Below, one piece after another: positions 22,363-32,265 of a stretch of 46,668 bases of DNA; the stretch's first letter is position 1, and every line of letters begins with the position of its first letter. The notes beneath the pieces are model-generated. The model ran no database searches, had not been told where the DNA came from, and was given only the letters and a program-made list of their open reading frames with translations. A program made the position numbers and the translations under genes. Source of the DNA: Haplosporangium gracile (Eukaryota; Mortierellomycota; Mortierellomycetes; Mortierellales; Mortierellaceae); contig JAAAUF010000229.1 in assembly GCA_015499985.1 (NCBI GenBank), forward strand, positions 1-46,668, given 5' to 3'.

Positions 22363-23508
22363 CTAGTGTTGATGACGGAACTCATCTTTGTACTTGCGCA
22401 AAAAGTCCTTGACAGACTTGCCCTGATGGCCAAGGATCTTCTCCAAATCGCCCGAGACAAAGCCGGCATCACCCTTCTTGATGAGCTCGAGCTCGTCCAG
22501 TAACAGGTTGATCATCGACTCATTGGGGACCATATGGTGGTGGTCGCCACCCTCGGCTGCAAGAGCCCCCTCGGACAGGATCTCGTGACATTGGTCGATG
22601 TTGAGGTTCTCGGACCAGACCTCGCGCTTCTTGAGCGACTCAAAGTACTTCTTGAGCTCCTCGCGAGAGACCTGCTTGAACTGGATGCGCTGGCCAGTCT
22701 CCTCGTTCAATGCCTGGACAAGACCCTGGGCCGTGGTCTTGTGGGGTCCGGTCAGAGTGTACTTTTTGTTCTTGTGGACGCCTCCGAAGGTAAAGTGGTC
22801 ATCGTCGGTCGACTTCTCGTCTACGACAGCCTCGGCATCGCGGCGACCTCCCTTGTCGTCGTCGTGACAGTGTTCAACAACAACGGTCTCGATCGCACAG
22901 ACCAGGTCACAGGCATCAAGGGGGGCCATCTGACACTCGGCGGTACAGGACATGGGGAACTCACCCTTCTCCTGGACATTGGGACTCCAAAGGAGGAAGC
23001 ACTGGTTGAGGATGCTCTTGCGGAGGATCAGGTAGCAGGAGCAGTGCTCCTCGACCACCTGCTCGATCTCGTGGAAGGTCATGATCTCCTTCAATTGGTG
23101 ATCCTTGTTCTCGGCACCGGCAACCGACAAGAGCAAACAACCCTTGACCTTCTCCTTCTTCATGGCGCAAAGGACGTTCTTGGCGTGCTTGACACGGTGC
23201 TCAGTCATCTCGGGGAGGAGGATTGAGCAGTTGACACCGGAGAGGGCCTTTTCGAGGCACTTTTCATCGTTGTAATCGACCTTGTGGATGTGGACGTTCT
23301 TGAACTTCTTGAGCTTGTCGAGGTCGGCGTGGGTATTGTCCTTGCAGGCCAGGGCGACAATATGGACGTTGGGACACTTCTTCTCGAGCTTCTCGGCCAG
23401 ATGGACGGCGATGCAGCAGCCAAGCCACGAGTCGACGTTGGTAATGGCGATCTTCTTGCCGTGGGAGGAAGGCAGAATGTGCGACATTGTTGACTGGATG
23501 GTAGACAT
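22363..23508 (-). CDS. NmrA-like Rossmann-fold protein (atypical SDR)
   Basis: Single exon, 381 residues. The opening beta-strand KKIAITNVDSWLG (residues 18-30) sits where NmrA-like proteins have the GxxGxxG dinucleotide loop. Later segments fit the family: a VNCSILLPE strand, VKGCLLLSVAGAEN, a helix ending IEQVVEEH, YLILRKSILNQCFLL (the usual ILRP region) and MAPLDACDLV. The C-terminal part matches the NmrA-like substrate/partner region. Members sense NAD(P) or act as reductases. Here the glycine loop is degenerate, so cofactor binding is uncertain. Cysteine content is high. Codons are strongly C-ending, which suggests high expression and opens a spurious antisense frame. The first ATG was chosen; a second Met lies seven codons in. 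A TATA box lies ~120 bases upstream, and AATAAA (minus) at 22200-22205. Confidence 0.82.
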   Translation of the reverse strand: MSTIQSTMSHILPSSHGKKIAITNVDSWLGCCIAVHLAEKLEKKCPNVHIVALACKDNTHADLDKLKKFKNVHIHKVDYNDEKCLEKALSGVNCSILLPEMTEHRVKHAKNVLCAMKKEKVKGCLLLSVAGAENKDHQLKEIMTFHEIEQVVEEHCSCYLILRKSILNQCFLLWSPNVQEKGEFPMSCTAECQMAPLDACDLVCAIETVVVEHCHDDDKGGRRDAEAVVDEKSTDDDHFTFGGVHKNKKYTLTGPHKTTAQGLVQALNEETGQRIQFKQVSREELKKYFESLKKREVWSENLNIDQCHEILSEGALAAEGGDHHHMVPNESMINLLLDELELIKKGDAGFVSGDLEKILGHQGKSVKDFLRKYKDEFRHQH

Positions 23509-23626
23509 GTTTCTTTCTTGTGGTTGGGGGTTGAAGTTGTGTGTTTGTAGGGGTGGGGATATGTGCGTTTAATGCTATGACTATTGGAGAGGAAGAATGA
23601 AAAAGAAAAGAGTCGCCAAAGGTCAA

Positions 23627-23633
23627 TTTTATA
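23627..23633 (-). promoter_or_regulatory. TATA box of the NmrA-like gene
   Basis: The minus strand reads TATAAAA about 120 bases upstream of the start codon, predicting a leader of roughly 90 bases. Confidence 0.6.
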
Positions 23634-23822
23634 CCTGCTGGCGATGAAAGAAGGGCTGCTGTCGTGGCCACTTTTACTGGCTCATTGATCAATGAATGAC
23701 GATGGAATGGAGAGGATAAATGATAATGGCGATATTTGACACCAATTGATGAATCTACAAAGGGCTCATCTCGGAGGGTGATCCTTCATGCTGCAGCGGC
23801 CTCATATCAGTAATACAGCTGT

Positions 23823-23856
23823 ACGCGTACGATGAGTACAGAAAGCCTAAACGCGT
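23823..23856. promoter_or_regulatory. Pair of ACGCGT (MCB-like) sites in a divergent promoter
   Basis: ACGCGT occurs at 23823-23828 inside the palindrome GTACGCGTAC, and again at 23851-23856, with TTCGCGTTTT just after. They lie in the 563-base divergent region (23509-24071) between the NmrA-like gene and CMC1. ACGCGT is the MBF cell-cycle box in yeasts; function here is inferred. Nothing else was recognised in this spacer apart from the TATA box. Confidence 0.4.
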
Positions 23857-24071
23857 CATGTTCGCGTTTTATTGTAGCTCCCTACTCTCCTGTTGGCATT
23901 GATTAAACGTGGGCAAAAATGGAAAAAAAAATGAAGCGCGTCTGAACAAGAAAAGAGCAAAGCCACTTCCGATCAAATCGGGCGCACAAAACCGGGCAGA
24001 GCCAAATAAACCTTTTCTTGACCGACGCACACTCAACAGGAATCAACCACTTATAGACACATACATTCAGG

Positions 24072-24685
24072 ATGCACATTCTTACAAGAGCAGAGGAAGA
24101 AGTACTCTTCAAGACCCTCAAGGCCAACGCCCTCAAGGAATGCGACCCCGTCGTTAAAGGTACCAAGCAAAGCAACCCGCAAACAGAGCCGAATGACCAC
24201 ATGGAATGAAAGTCAACCATACCCTGGATCGACTTTGCAGTTCGCTAACAGTTGCATTCATTCCTCGGTTAGAATTCGTTGAATGTACACACGGAAAGTT
24301 GGTCACAGTTCTCTGGGGCTGCAGGGCACAACACAAGGCCATGAATAAGTGTCTGATGGCATTGTAAGTACCCCTCACACTTTTTCGTTCGTTCGTTAAA
24401 CATCTCGTGTACTTTTGCTTCGCAATTATCATGTCGTCTTGTCAAGGATATCAACCGTTGTATTGTATTCCATTTAAACCAACTATTACGACTATCGGAA
24501 ACCTCGGGAAAAAAATGTTCAAAAATACTAGGACGACACAAGCAGATATGGACAAGCTGAAGATCCAATACTTGAACGATTTGGCAGAGGGCAAGGTGGA
24601 CCACGCTCAATTGCAGAGGGATCAAAAGCTGAAGGACGAGGAGAACAAGAAGAAGAGCAAGAGCAACGGTCCAGGAGTTCACTGA
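24072..24685 (+). CDS. CMC1: CMC1 twin-CX9C mitochondrial copper/COX assembly protein
   Basis: Three exons close in phase: 24072-24159, 24273-24363 and 24532-24685, giving 110 residues. The protein has two CX9C motifs: CDPVVKEFVEC, split by intron 1, and CRAQHKAMNKC. This is the CHCH fold of Cmc1 and relatives. These are imported into the intermembrane space by Mia40, oxidised to two disulfides, and assist cytochrome c oxidase assembly by stabilising Cox1 and handling copper. The tail is basic and Lys/Glu-rich (KKKSKS). Length agrees with yeast Cmc1 (111). CMC2 and other twin-CX9C proteins are alternatives, but the loop and the MDKLK..YL segment after the second helix favour Cmc1. AATAAA lies at 24787-24792. 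Confidence 0.88.
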
Positions 24686-24995
24686 ATTGTTATTCCCTTC
24701 AAGGGAGTCGATTCTCGGTCGTCCCTCCGTCTGTCCGGTCTCCCAACAGTAACAACACACCAACCCAGACGACCATTTACTACCAAAATAAACAACAACA
24801 CATGCATTGAGAACAACTACACCCAGCGGGCGTAAAACGGTTAGCTCTACCAAATACATGTCAGACACTTCGGGACCACAAGGATACAAGGGTGCGAGCT
24901 GCGCAGCCCTTACAGTTCCAGGACAGTCCCAACGCCTTAGAAGACGTTAAAAAAAAAACGAATATTGTTGGTGGTGGGTGGTGGAGAAGCAAAAC
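24686..24995. other. Convergent spacer between CMC1 and the BLOC1S5-like gene
   Basis: It holds AATAAA at 24787-24792 for CMC1. The two genes end tail to tail about 310 bases apart, so their 3' transcripts may overlap. No gene is seen. Confidence 0.65.
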
Positions 24996-25938
24996 TCAGT
25001 AGTAGTCAATCTGCTGGACAAACATTCCAACATATTGCTTCACCACATCGGCATGTCGAAGGGCCATTTCCTGGTCGAATGCGTCTCTGGCATCATTGAT
25101 GTCCTTTTCGAAGACCTCCTTAGCGGATCGTGTCGGGTTGGTGGGTTTTTCACATGCCTAGAAACGAAATGACAAAAGGTTAACAAATGAAAAATCAGGT
25201 AGTAATTAATATGTCGTGGAGTGCTTGCGATATGGCAACTGTCTCCTAACCTGTGAACTCGCGGCGATGGCTTGCTGCAATGCTTGCAGCTTTTCGACAG
25301 CTAGTTTTGCTAGGCGAATGAGGAAATGGATGGAGCGAAGTAGAAAGGAGGCGTCAATTTGATCCGCCAAGTCCAGGAACCGTAGTCGTCAAAGGGGTGG
25401 AAGTCACCACTCACCAGTTGACTGCGTGCTGCTAAGGTTACTATCCAGATGCTCCTTGGCGCTAATCAATTGCGCTGGAACCTGTTGAAGCGTTGACACA
25501 ATTCCGTCATCCTTTTCCGTGAATAGAGTCTTCTTGGCCTAGCGAGTTGCATGGAACAGTTGAGAAGGATAATTTAGGTTGAGATAAAAGTGTGAGTGAG
25601 TTGGTGGCACGGTTAGTGAAGGCGAAGGGAAAGAAAAAAATAGAATAGTGTACAAGTGTAGCACGATATGTTGTGCACGTTACTTCAAACTCCTCTCGAA
25701 AGGTAGAGATAGCCTTGTCGGCATTGACCTGTGGGTTGCCAAGGAGTCTTGAGTAAAGGGTTTGAACGTCTAAAAGAAAGGCAGGTTGATGGCGAATGCT
25801 TCTTGATGTCAGTTGTTGGGATTCCAACAAGGCTTGTGTTGCACATGTGGGTGTTGCTCCTTAGTAGTATCTTGTGTAAGTACCGGTTGTTCCTGGTGCG
25901 GGTGGGGTAGTTGGAGGTGCTCTTGAGTCGTGCTGCAT
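24996..25938 (-). CDS. BLOC1S5: BLOC-1 subunit 5 (Muted)-like coiled-coil protein
   Basis: Five short exons on the minus strand close in phase: 25938-25884, 25769-25684, 25538-25415, 25309-25251 and 25157-24996, giving 161 residues (human BLOC1S5 has 187). All junctions are GT-AG, with acceptors CTAG or TTAG. After a proline/threonine leader, the second exon reads LYSRLLGNPQVNADKA..FREEFE and continues AKKTLF. This resembles the Muted segment with IHSRLLDHR followed by FVKEFEEKRGL. The rest is coiled coil (TLQQVPAQLISAKEHL, EKLQALQQAIAA) and ends IDYY. In animals BLOC-1 acts in endosome-to-lysosome-related-organelle sorting. The splice model is strong; the family name rests on one short block and overall helical character, so a different small coiled-coil protein is possible. 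Confidence 0.62.
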
Positions 25939-27022
25939 GGCGTAGTAGTTTAATGGTGGCAAAGCTGAAAAGGAAGTTGCACGAAGGTTGACTGATGCAA
26001 CGTTACTGCCGTTTAAATCGAATCGACGTCACCGTAAAATTGCGGCAAACACTCAAAAAGCTTTCTTTTTCTAATGCTTCCTTTTTGACTTTCACTCATT
26101 TTTCATTCCCCCCATTCCCCCCATTCCCCCATTCCCCATTCCCCTTCCTCCTCCCACTCTGTCCTCTTTGTTTCCGTGGCCAATGTGCCGTTGTCCCCTT
26201 TTAGCAGGATACCAATAAAAAAAAACCTATAAGAAAAAAAAAAAAAAGACAGCGCTCGTTTCTTCACTCCTTCAACAACGATGTAAGCCCAACCTCCCTT
26301 CCACCCAAGCTTGTCCTTGCTTTCGAGGAAGATTGTGTGTGTATGCGTGTGCGTGGGGTCTTGGTGGTGTTGTTGTTGACATCAGGAGAGCCATGCTACA
26401 AGGAGTACGCCTCTCAACTTAGTCTACGTAGTTGTCTCTCTTACCATCTGGTGGCGTCTCCTGTGTCCACAGTCAGTGTCACAACAGTAGCCATACTATG
26501 CAACAAATAGAGACCCTCGTCTCTTGTTACCAACACATAATAAACAGGACACAACAATCGCCCCCTTTCTCGTTAGTTGAACAGGGAGAACAACAATAAC
26601 AACAGCAACCCTTTTTGTTATTTGCAACAGACACAATAATTATGGGCAGAGCGATAGACCTATGCAGAAGTTGTATATTCATCATGGAGCTGTCCTCCTA
26701 ACTACCCACCCCCTTCTCCCATCATTTCTCCCCCTTTGCTCTTTATCGCTGCACCCCCTCAAATAGCCAGGCGACTATTCCAGGATTCTCTCCAGCCGGC
26801 TCTTCCCTCCTTTCCCTTCTTGCTACTCTCCCAGTATTTTTTTCCTTACTCCTTCTCCCCCACACTTCTTCGTTTGCCCTCGCGTTTCTACTGATCAACC
26901 ACGATACGACTCTGCATGGCTCAGCCCCACCGTCAGGATTTTATTCTCTTCTCAACACACCAACAAAAACAGTACAAACTGCGTAGCTCTTAACAACGTC
27001 GAACGTCCTAAACAATTGAACG
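25939..27022. other. Divergent promoter region between the BLOC1S5-like gene and CCR4
   Basis: It holds a C-run repeat (26108-26144) and a CCAAT (26211-26215). A TATA-like CTATAAG (26227-26233) follows, then a CT-rich segment with ATGTAA at 26281-26286, which may be a start-stop element or an intron donor in the CCR4 leader. A further CT-rich tract covers 26700-26880. No protein gene is seen. Confidence 0.55.
26104..26144. repeat. ATTCCCC tandem repeat with G-quadruplex potential on the minus strand
   Basis: Five C-runs of 6, 6, 5, 4 and 4 bases are separated by ATT. Read on the minus strand this is five G-runs with AAT loops, an ideal quadruplex pattern, about 170 bases upstream of the BLOC1S5-like start. 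Confidence 0.8.
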
Positions 27023-29505
27023 ATGACTGAGCAACACTACAACCCTATTCTCTATCAAGCCCTGAACAATGGCCCTAACCAGGTTTACTCGCCAGCCCAG
27101 TCCTCGCCTGCGTCCCTGGTCGGAACCCCCGCCAACTCTGGATACCATATAGGTCATGGCATGGCAATGTATAATGGTGGAGTGCCTCGATACCCCGTCC
27201 AGATGAACTTGGCCCAAAAGTTTCAACAACAACAACAGCAGCAACAGCAGCAGCAGCAGCAGCAACAGCACCAGGCGTTGACCCACCAGCATTTGCAGCA
27301 GCATAACCACCACCAGAACCAAATGCGTCAGCAGTCCGGCCTGTCCTCTCCTGCGACTATCCCCGCCGCGTTGACTCCCCAGCTCGGCGCCGGCTCGACT
27401 CATTATCAGCAGCAGGTTCACTATGCTAGCGTCTCGCGTCAGTCTGCCACGCCTCACTACCGCGCCAGAGCTGCGGCCGCGGTGGCGAGGAGCTCTGGAC
27501 TGAGCTCGGCCATCACTATTACTGATCCCAACAACCCCTCCAAGGCCGGTGCGGTCAATGGTGAAGGCGCGGACAAGACAGGAAATGCCACAGCACCCAA
27601 CCCTCAGCAGTGGACTACACTCGATCTCGGCGGCATGGGCCTTAAAAACATGAGCCGAGAGTTGTTTCAGTACGCATTTTTGACCGCCCTTTACATCAAC
27701 CACAACAACCTGCACTTCCTCTCGCCCGAAATTAGCCGACTGACAAAGCTGACTATTTTGGATGCATCTGGTAACAAGCTGACGTCCGTACCTCCAGAGA
27801 TCGGGATGCTGACCAACCTCAAGGAGCTTTTGCTGGTCGACAATGGACTTGTGACCCTGCCTGCAGAGATGGGCACGCTGTACCAGCTGGATATCTTGGC
27901 ACTCGAAGGAAACCCCCTGAACGAGAGTCTCAAGAATTTGTTGCAGCAGGAAGGCACTGGAGCCGTCATTAATTACCTTCGCGAGAACTGTCCTGGTATG
28001 TCACTTGGCGGTGTTTTGGTATTGCACATACTGAAGTACAACGAGACAAATGACTCAACGCGTTGATTTTCTTGTTTTTGGCGTTCTTTTATAGTTCCAC
28101 TGCCTCCCCCTGAGAGAGAATGGATCCCGCTCGAGGACAACACCTCATCGACAAACTCGGACACTTTTACGACCTTTTGTTACAACATCCTGGCGGAGAA
28201 CTATGCGACCCCACAGATGTATGGCTACACTCCTTCCTGGGCCCTCACATGGGAATATCGCAAGGAGCTCATCCTTCAGGAGATTCTTGCCTACAGTGCC
28301 GATATTGTCTGTCTTCAGGTACAGTCTACAGCGATTTGGCAGAAAAGTGCGATATTTATTGATGCGTCTTGTATATCTGATCTAATACTTTTCAACGATC
28401 CTGCGGTGTGATCAATTAGGAACTTGAAATGGGTCAATACGAGGATTACTTCAAGGAGCAGATGAAGCAGCAGGCGGATTACGACAGTGTTTTCTGGCCA
28501 AAGTCGCGTGCAAAGACCATGCCTGAAAAGGATCGCAGGATTGTCGACGGTTGTGCTACCTTCTACAAGGCATCCAAGTAGGTGTTCGGTTTGGAACTGA
28601 CAGCTTACATGCTTAAGAAACGGTGGGAGTCGATGGATGTTGCAGGATTTAGTCAACTGACCCCACCCGCTTTTTTATTCGATTCTGGATTACTTTGCTT
28701 CCACGTTTATAGATTTACCTTGATTGATAAGCACCTTGTCGAGTTCAATCACATTGCCCTGCAGAGACCCGATTTCAGGAAGACAGAGGATATCTTCAAC
28801 CGTGTAATGACCAAGGATCAGATTGCTGTCATCACCCTTTTGGAGCACAAGGACACCAAGAACAAGGTCGTCGTCGCCAACACTCACGTCTACTGGGACC
28901 CGCTCTTCAAAGACGTCAAGCTAGTTCAGGTGGCAATGATGATGGACGAACTTGACAAGCTGTCGACTCAGTGGGCCCATCTCCCAGTCTCTGGATCAAA
29001 CGCGCCTCCCTCCAACCCGACTGGAAAACTTCCTACACTTATTTGTGGAGATTACAACTCTGAGCGAGATTCGGGAGTTTACGAGTTTTTGGTCAAAGGA
29101 GCGATTACACAAGGACACGACGACTTTGGAGATCATGCGTACGGTACCTATACCTCGGAAGGTCTCTCCCACAAGATGTCACTTCGCTCTTCATACAGTG
29201 ACGGAGTTGAGCTGCCGTTTACCAACTTTACGCCTACGTTCGCGGCCGAGATCGACTACATCTTTTACTCGTCCAATTTCCTGTCGGTATTGGGTCTGCT
29301 GGGCGGTGTTGAGAAGGAGTACATGAGTCGGTGTGTTGGATTCCCCAATGCACACTTCCCATCTGACCACGTCCCTATCCTGGCTGAGTTTAAGTTCCGC
29401 TCCCAGGTTGCTTTGCCCAAGGGAGCCGCAACACCCAACTTTGGAGCTACCGGCTCTAACAACAATGGCAACCACAACAACCATCGAAACAGCCACTCGA
29501 AGTAA
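27023..29505 (+). CDS. CCR4: CCR4 poly(A)-specific deadenylase (CCR4-NOT catalytic subunit)
   Basis: Four exons close in phase: 27023-27995, 28095-28318, 28420-28577 and 28713-29505, giving 715 residues. Domains in order are a Gln/His-rich N-terminus with polyQ at 68-83, a leucine-rich repeat region (about 195-310; LTALYINHNNL, LTILDASGNKL, LKELLLVDNGL), then an endonuclease/exonuclease/phosphatase domain from about 345. Catalytic features are present: LQELE with Glu400, ANTHVYW with His510, GDYNS with Asp565 and Asn567, and SDH at 669-671. The enzyme shortens mRNA poly(A) tails as part of CCR4-NOT; the LRR contacts CAF1/POP2. The Asn/His-rich C-terminus is low complexity. The start is the first ATG giving the full polyQ N-terminus; an additional leader exon is possible. 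Confidence 0.96.
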
Positions 29506-30608
29506 TCCCAAGGCCCTGGTTCGTCCTTCCTCCCCTCACCTTTTTAATTTTTTTTTTGTGTGTACTTTTTATTTCCTTTTCCCTTTTCTTCTTTTTCATT
29601 CTCTGTATCATATTGGTGTCTTTTTTGCGGCGTGGTGTGTGTTTGTTTGAATGGTAAAAAGTATTCTCCATCACTTGTTCTCTCATGTTTGCCTCCCACC
29701 GCGTGCCAGTTCTTTTCCTTTCGACTTTTGTCTTTTTTTATGGTTGTAGTTCACTCATTTCAATTCAATGCCGTTCTACTCCAAATTAAAAAAAAAGGAT
29801 CTCTTTGTAACCTCCTTTTCGATCTCTACACCGTCATCTTCCGATTTCATGCACAATGCCGAGTTCAATCGTTTATCAAGATTTGATGGAATTGTATTTT
29901 GCTGCACCATGTTACCTAATTATTTTTATGTGTGTGAGCTCCATTATTTTTCCCATGTTTCTGCCCTTTCCCCCTTTCCACCCTACTGTTCAAGTGTAAG
30001 CACGAATAAGGTGGGCGTGTGAGAACAGGAGGAGGAAGACGAAGAATAAGAGGGCATACTACTCTTTGAACAAAGATGAAGACTTGATAGGGAGACAGAA
30101 AACTACCAAGAGGGGCAGAAGAGGCGTTTGTTTGGTTTTTTCGCATCGCACAATGGGCTTGATGATGTGGTTGGTTTAGTATGGATTCATAAAAAAAAAA
30201 CTACGTTTTTCTATGCATGCACTCGGGCACTTACGCGAAAACTATGTTGTTTCCTTTTTTTAAGTCTTGCCCTCCCACTGTCCCAAATACTGTCTTTGAA
30301 CATTCTATTCAAACATCATGCTAACACACGCGTTTTTTTCCCCCTCTCCTTCTATTTCTCCGTGTTTTTTCTTGTTCGTTTCTCGGGGGCTTTGTGCAAT
30401 TTGAGGGGATAAAAAGAGACATCTTTTTTTCTCTTTTCAGCTTTCTCTCTTCACAATCAATAAACCCCTTCTCACAAACAAAGCAAAACAAAAACAAAAA
30501 AGCGCATAGACAACAACAGCACAAAAAAAAAAAGCTTCTCATTTCAACAACCACCCATCGACCCATTCCCAGTCATAAACCAAATATAAAAAAAAATTAA
30601 AAAAAAAA
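29506..30608. other. Intergenic between CCR4 and the methyltransferase gene
   Basis: T-rich CCR4 3' flank (29540-29660), then mixed sequence. A TATA-like GGATAAAAAG lies at 30406-30415, followed by a pyrimidine tract and an A-rich leader to 30608. No gene was recognised. Confidence 0.6.
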
Positions 30609-31484
30609 ATGACAGAACGACGCGCCTGGGAAGACTCGATCTCCCGCCTTCTTCAAAAGGCCCTCTCCCACAAAGAAACCTACACCATCCCCGACATCTC
30701 TGGCTTCAAAGTCTCCGTCCACCCAAATGTCTATTCACCAAAATATTTCCCCGAATCCAAATGGTATGGTCAACAACTCGAGAAACTTATCCAGCCCGGA
30801 CAGGATTTCTTGGAGGTTGGGGTTGGATCTGGGATTGTGGCCATGCATGTTGCGAGAGGTGGGGGAAAAGCGAGGGGTGTGGATATTAACCCGGATGCGG
30901 TTGCGGTGACTAAGAGAAACTTTGCACAGAATGGCTTGTCCTCGGAGGGAGGTGGGGTTAGAGGACCTAGGAGGGATAGTTCGTACTCTTCTGCTTCGCA
31001 GTCGCCTTCAGAGACCAATGCTGCCGCCGTCGCCGCCACCGTCGCCGCCGCCACGGACTCGAATTCCAACACCGAGAAGGATCAAGAACCGCTCCAGGAA
31101 GCCGACATCCGCGTCAGCGACCTCTACAGCGCCCTCGACCCTGACACAAAATTCCACTACATCTTCTGGAACCATCCCTGGCAGAACTCCTCCGCGATCG
31201 TCAAAGAACTCCGAACTGAGAAAACCCTCGACGAAGGTTACAAGTCTCTTTCCCGCTACATGGCCCAAGGCAGGGAGTATCTACATGAAGGAGGGGAGAT
31301 ATTGATCGGGACGAGTTGTTATGCGGATTTGAAGGCTTTGAATGTGATGGCGTTAGAAAATGCGTATAGGACGGAGGTTGCGAGTGAGGGGAGGAGTTTT
31401 CTTGAGGATGGAACGACAGAGGAGGTTTATTATATTCTGAGGTTGGTTGACCTCCAGAAGATTCAGTCGAAGTCGCAGCATTGA
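30609..31484 (+). CDS. Class I SAM methyltransferase with NHPW motif
   Basis: Single exon, 291 residues. The SAM-binding motif FLEVGVGSGIVA (67-78) and the acidic loop RGVDINPDAV (89-98) are those of PrmC/HemK-type small-domain methyltransferases. The catalytic N-P-P-Y position reads NHPW (188-191), preceded by FHYIFW. Enzymes with this motif methylate planar nitrogens (glutamine, adenine or guanine), so an N-methyltransferase acting on a protein or RNA is likely; the substrate is unknown. Residues 111-163 form a Ser/Ala-rich insert (AAAVAATVAAAT) between the cofactor half and the catalytic motif, longer than usual. The gene has no introns, unlike most neighbours. The leader is A-rich right up to the ATG. 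A poly(A) signal lies at 31834-31839. Confidence 0.75.
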   Translation: MTERRAWEDSISRLLQKALSHKETYTIPDISGFKVSVHPNVYSPKYFPESKWYGQQLEKLIQPGQDFLEVGVGSGIVAMHVARGGGKARGVDINPDAVAVTKRNFAQNGLSSEGGGVRGPRRDSSYSSASQSPSETNAAAVAATVAAATDSNSNTEKDQEPLQEADIRVSDLYSALDPDTKFHYIFWNHPWQNSSAIVKELRTEKTLDEGYKSLSRYMAQGREYLHEGGEILIGTSCYADLKALNVMALENAYRTEVASEGRSFLEDGTTEEVYYILRLVDLQKIQSKSQH

Positions 31485-31530
31485 AATTTAAAGCTTGGAT
31501 GTTGAGGTTTGAGTGGAGGTGGAGGTGGAG

Positions 31531-31560
31531 CTTGAGCTTGAGCTTGAGCTTGAGCTTGAG
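31531..31560. repeat. (CTTGAG)5 hexamer repeat
   Basis: Five perfect units begin 46 bases after the methyltransferase stop codon, preceded by GTGGAG units. It lies in the 3' UTR if the poly(A) signal at 31834 is used. Confidence 0.9.
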
Positions 31561-32045
31561 TTGTGTTGGGGTGGGTTGATCGTCGGTCCGTTTGTCTGTC
31601 CTGTCCGTCCTATCCGTCCTGTTCACCCTGCTCTCTTGCTCGTCAAGTATCTAGAACCACAAAGATCCCTCCCTCGTTCAAGCTCACCTTCTCCTCCCTA
31701 CCTCCTTTGAATTATGCGCACCTCGAGTATGCCCTCCACTCATTACCTTTTTTCTTTTTCTTCTCTCCCCCTTTGTTCTCACAAAGTGGATATCTACCAG
31801 CGCAATATTTGTAGTCCCCTTCACCTTCACTTAAATAAAATATACAACCATGGAATCCAATAAACACGATCCACCATGTCACCTCGAAAAAGCATGTAAT
31901 TTTTTGATTTATTACTGTTTTCTTCTCTTCCATTCCTGTTGACAGATGGGCCAAGCAATGACCCCTTAGAGTGGAAGCAGGTCGGGCATTTACACACACA
32001 CACACACCGACCGTAGTAGGGACAACACCGAACAAACCCACCCCG

Positions 32046-32087
32046 TTTTTTTTTTTTTTTTTTTTTTTTTGTGGGGGGGGGGGGGGG
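32046..32087. repeat. T25 and G15 homopolymer pair
   Basis: A run of 25 T is followed by GT and 15 G. Lengths of such runs are unreliable in assemblies. It falls beyond the TMS1 poly(A) signal. Confidence 0.9.
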
Positions 32088-32265
32088 ATGATAAAATAAC
32101 ATGGTCAAATTTGGGTCATAATATGCATGTCCTTTACAAATCTCAACATGCTCCTCCTTGCTACTGTCTCCTTGTTTTGTTACTGAATTACATCTCGTTT
32201 TTATTCCACGATCTCCTTCCCCTTCCCACTTCCCTCTCTCTCTCTCTCCCTCTCCAACTCCCATG

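Larger units (their letters stand above)
31485..32265. other. Convergent spacer between the methyltransferase and TMS1 genes
   Basis: It holds a (CTTGAG)5 repeat, AATAAA at 31834-31839 (plus) for the methyltransferase, a T25/G15 homopolymer pair at 32046-32087, and TTTATT at 32200-32205, which is the minus-strand poly(A) signal of TMS1. No gene is seen. Confidence 0.65.

Noticed and set aside
22534..23226. 230-codon open frame on the plus strand
   Set aside because: It is the exact antisense of the NmrA-like gene and arises from its C-ending codon bias. The translation is Leu/Val/Gly-rich with no motifs.
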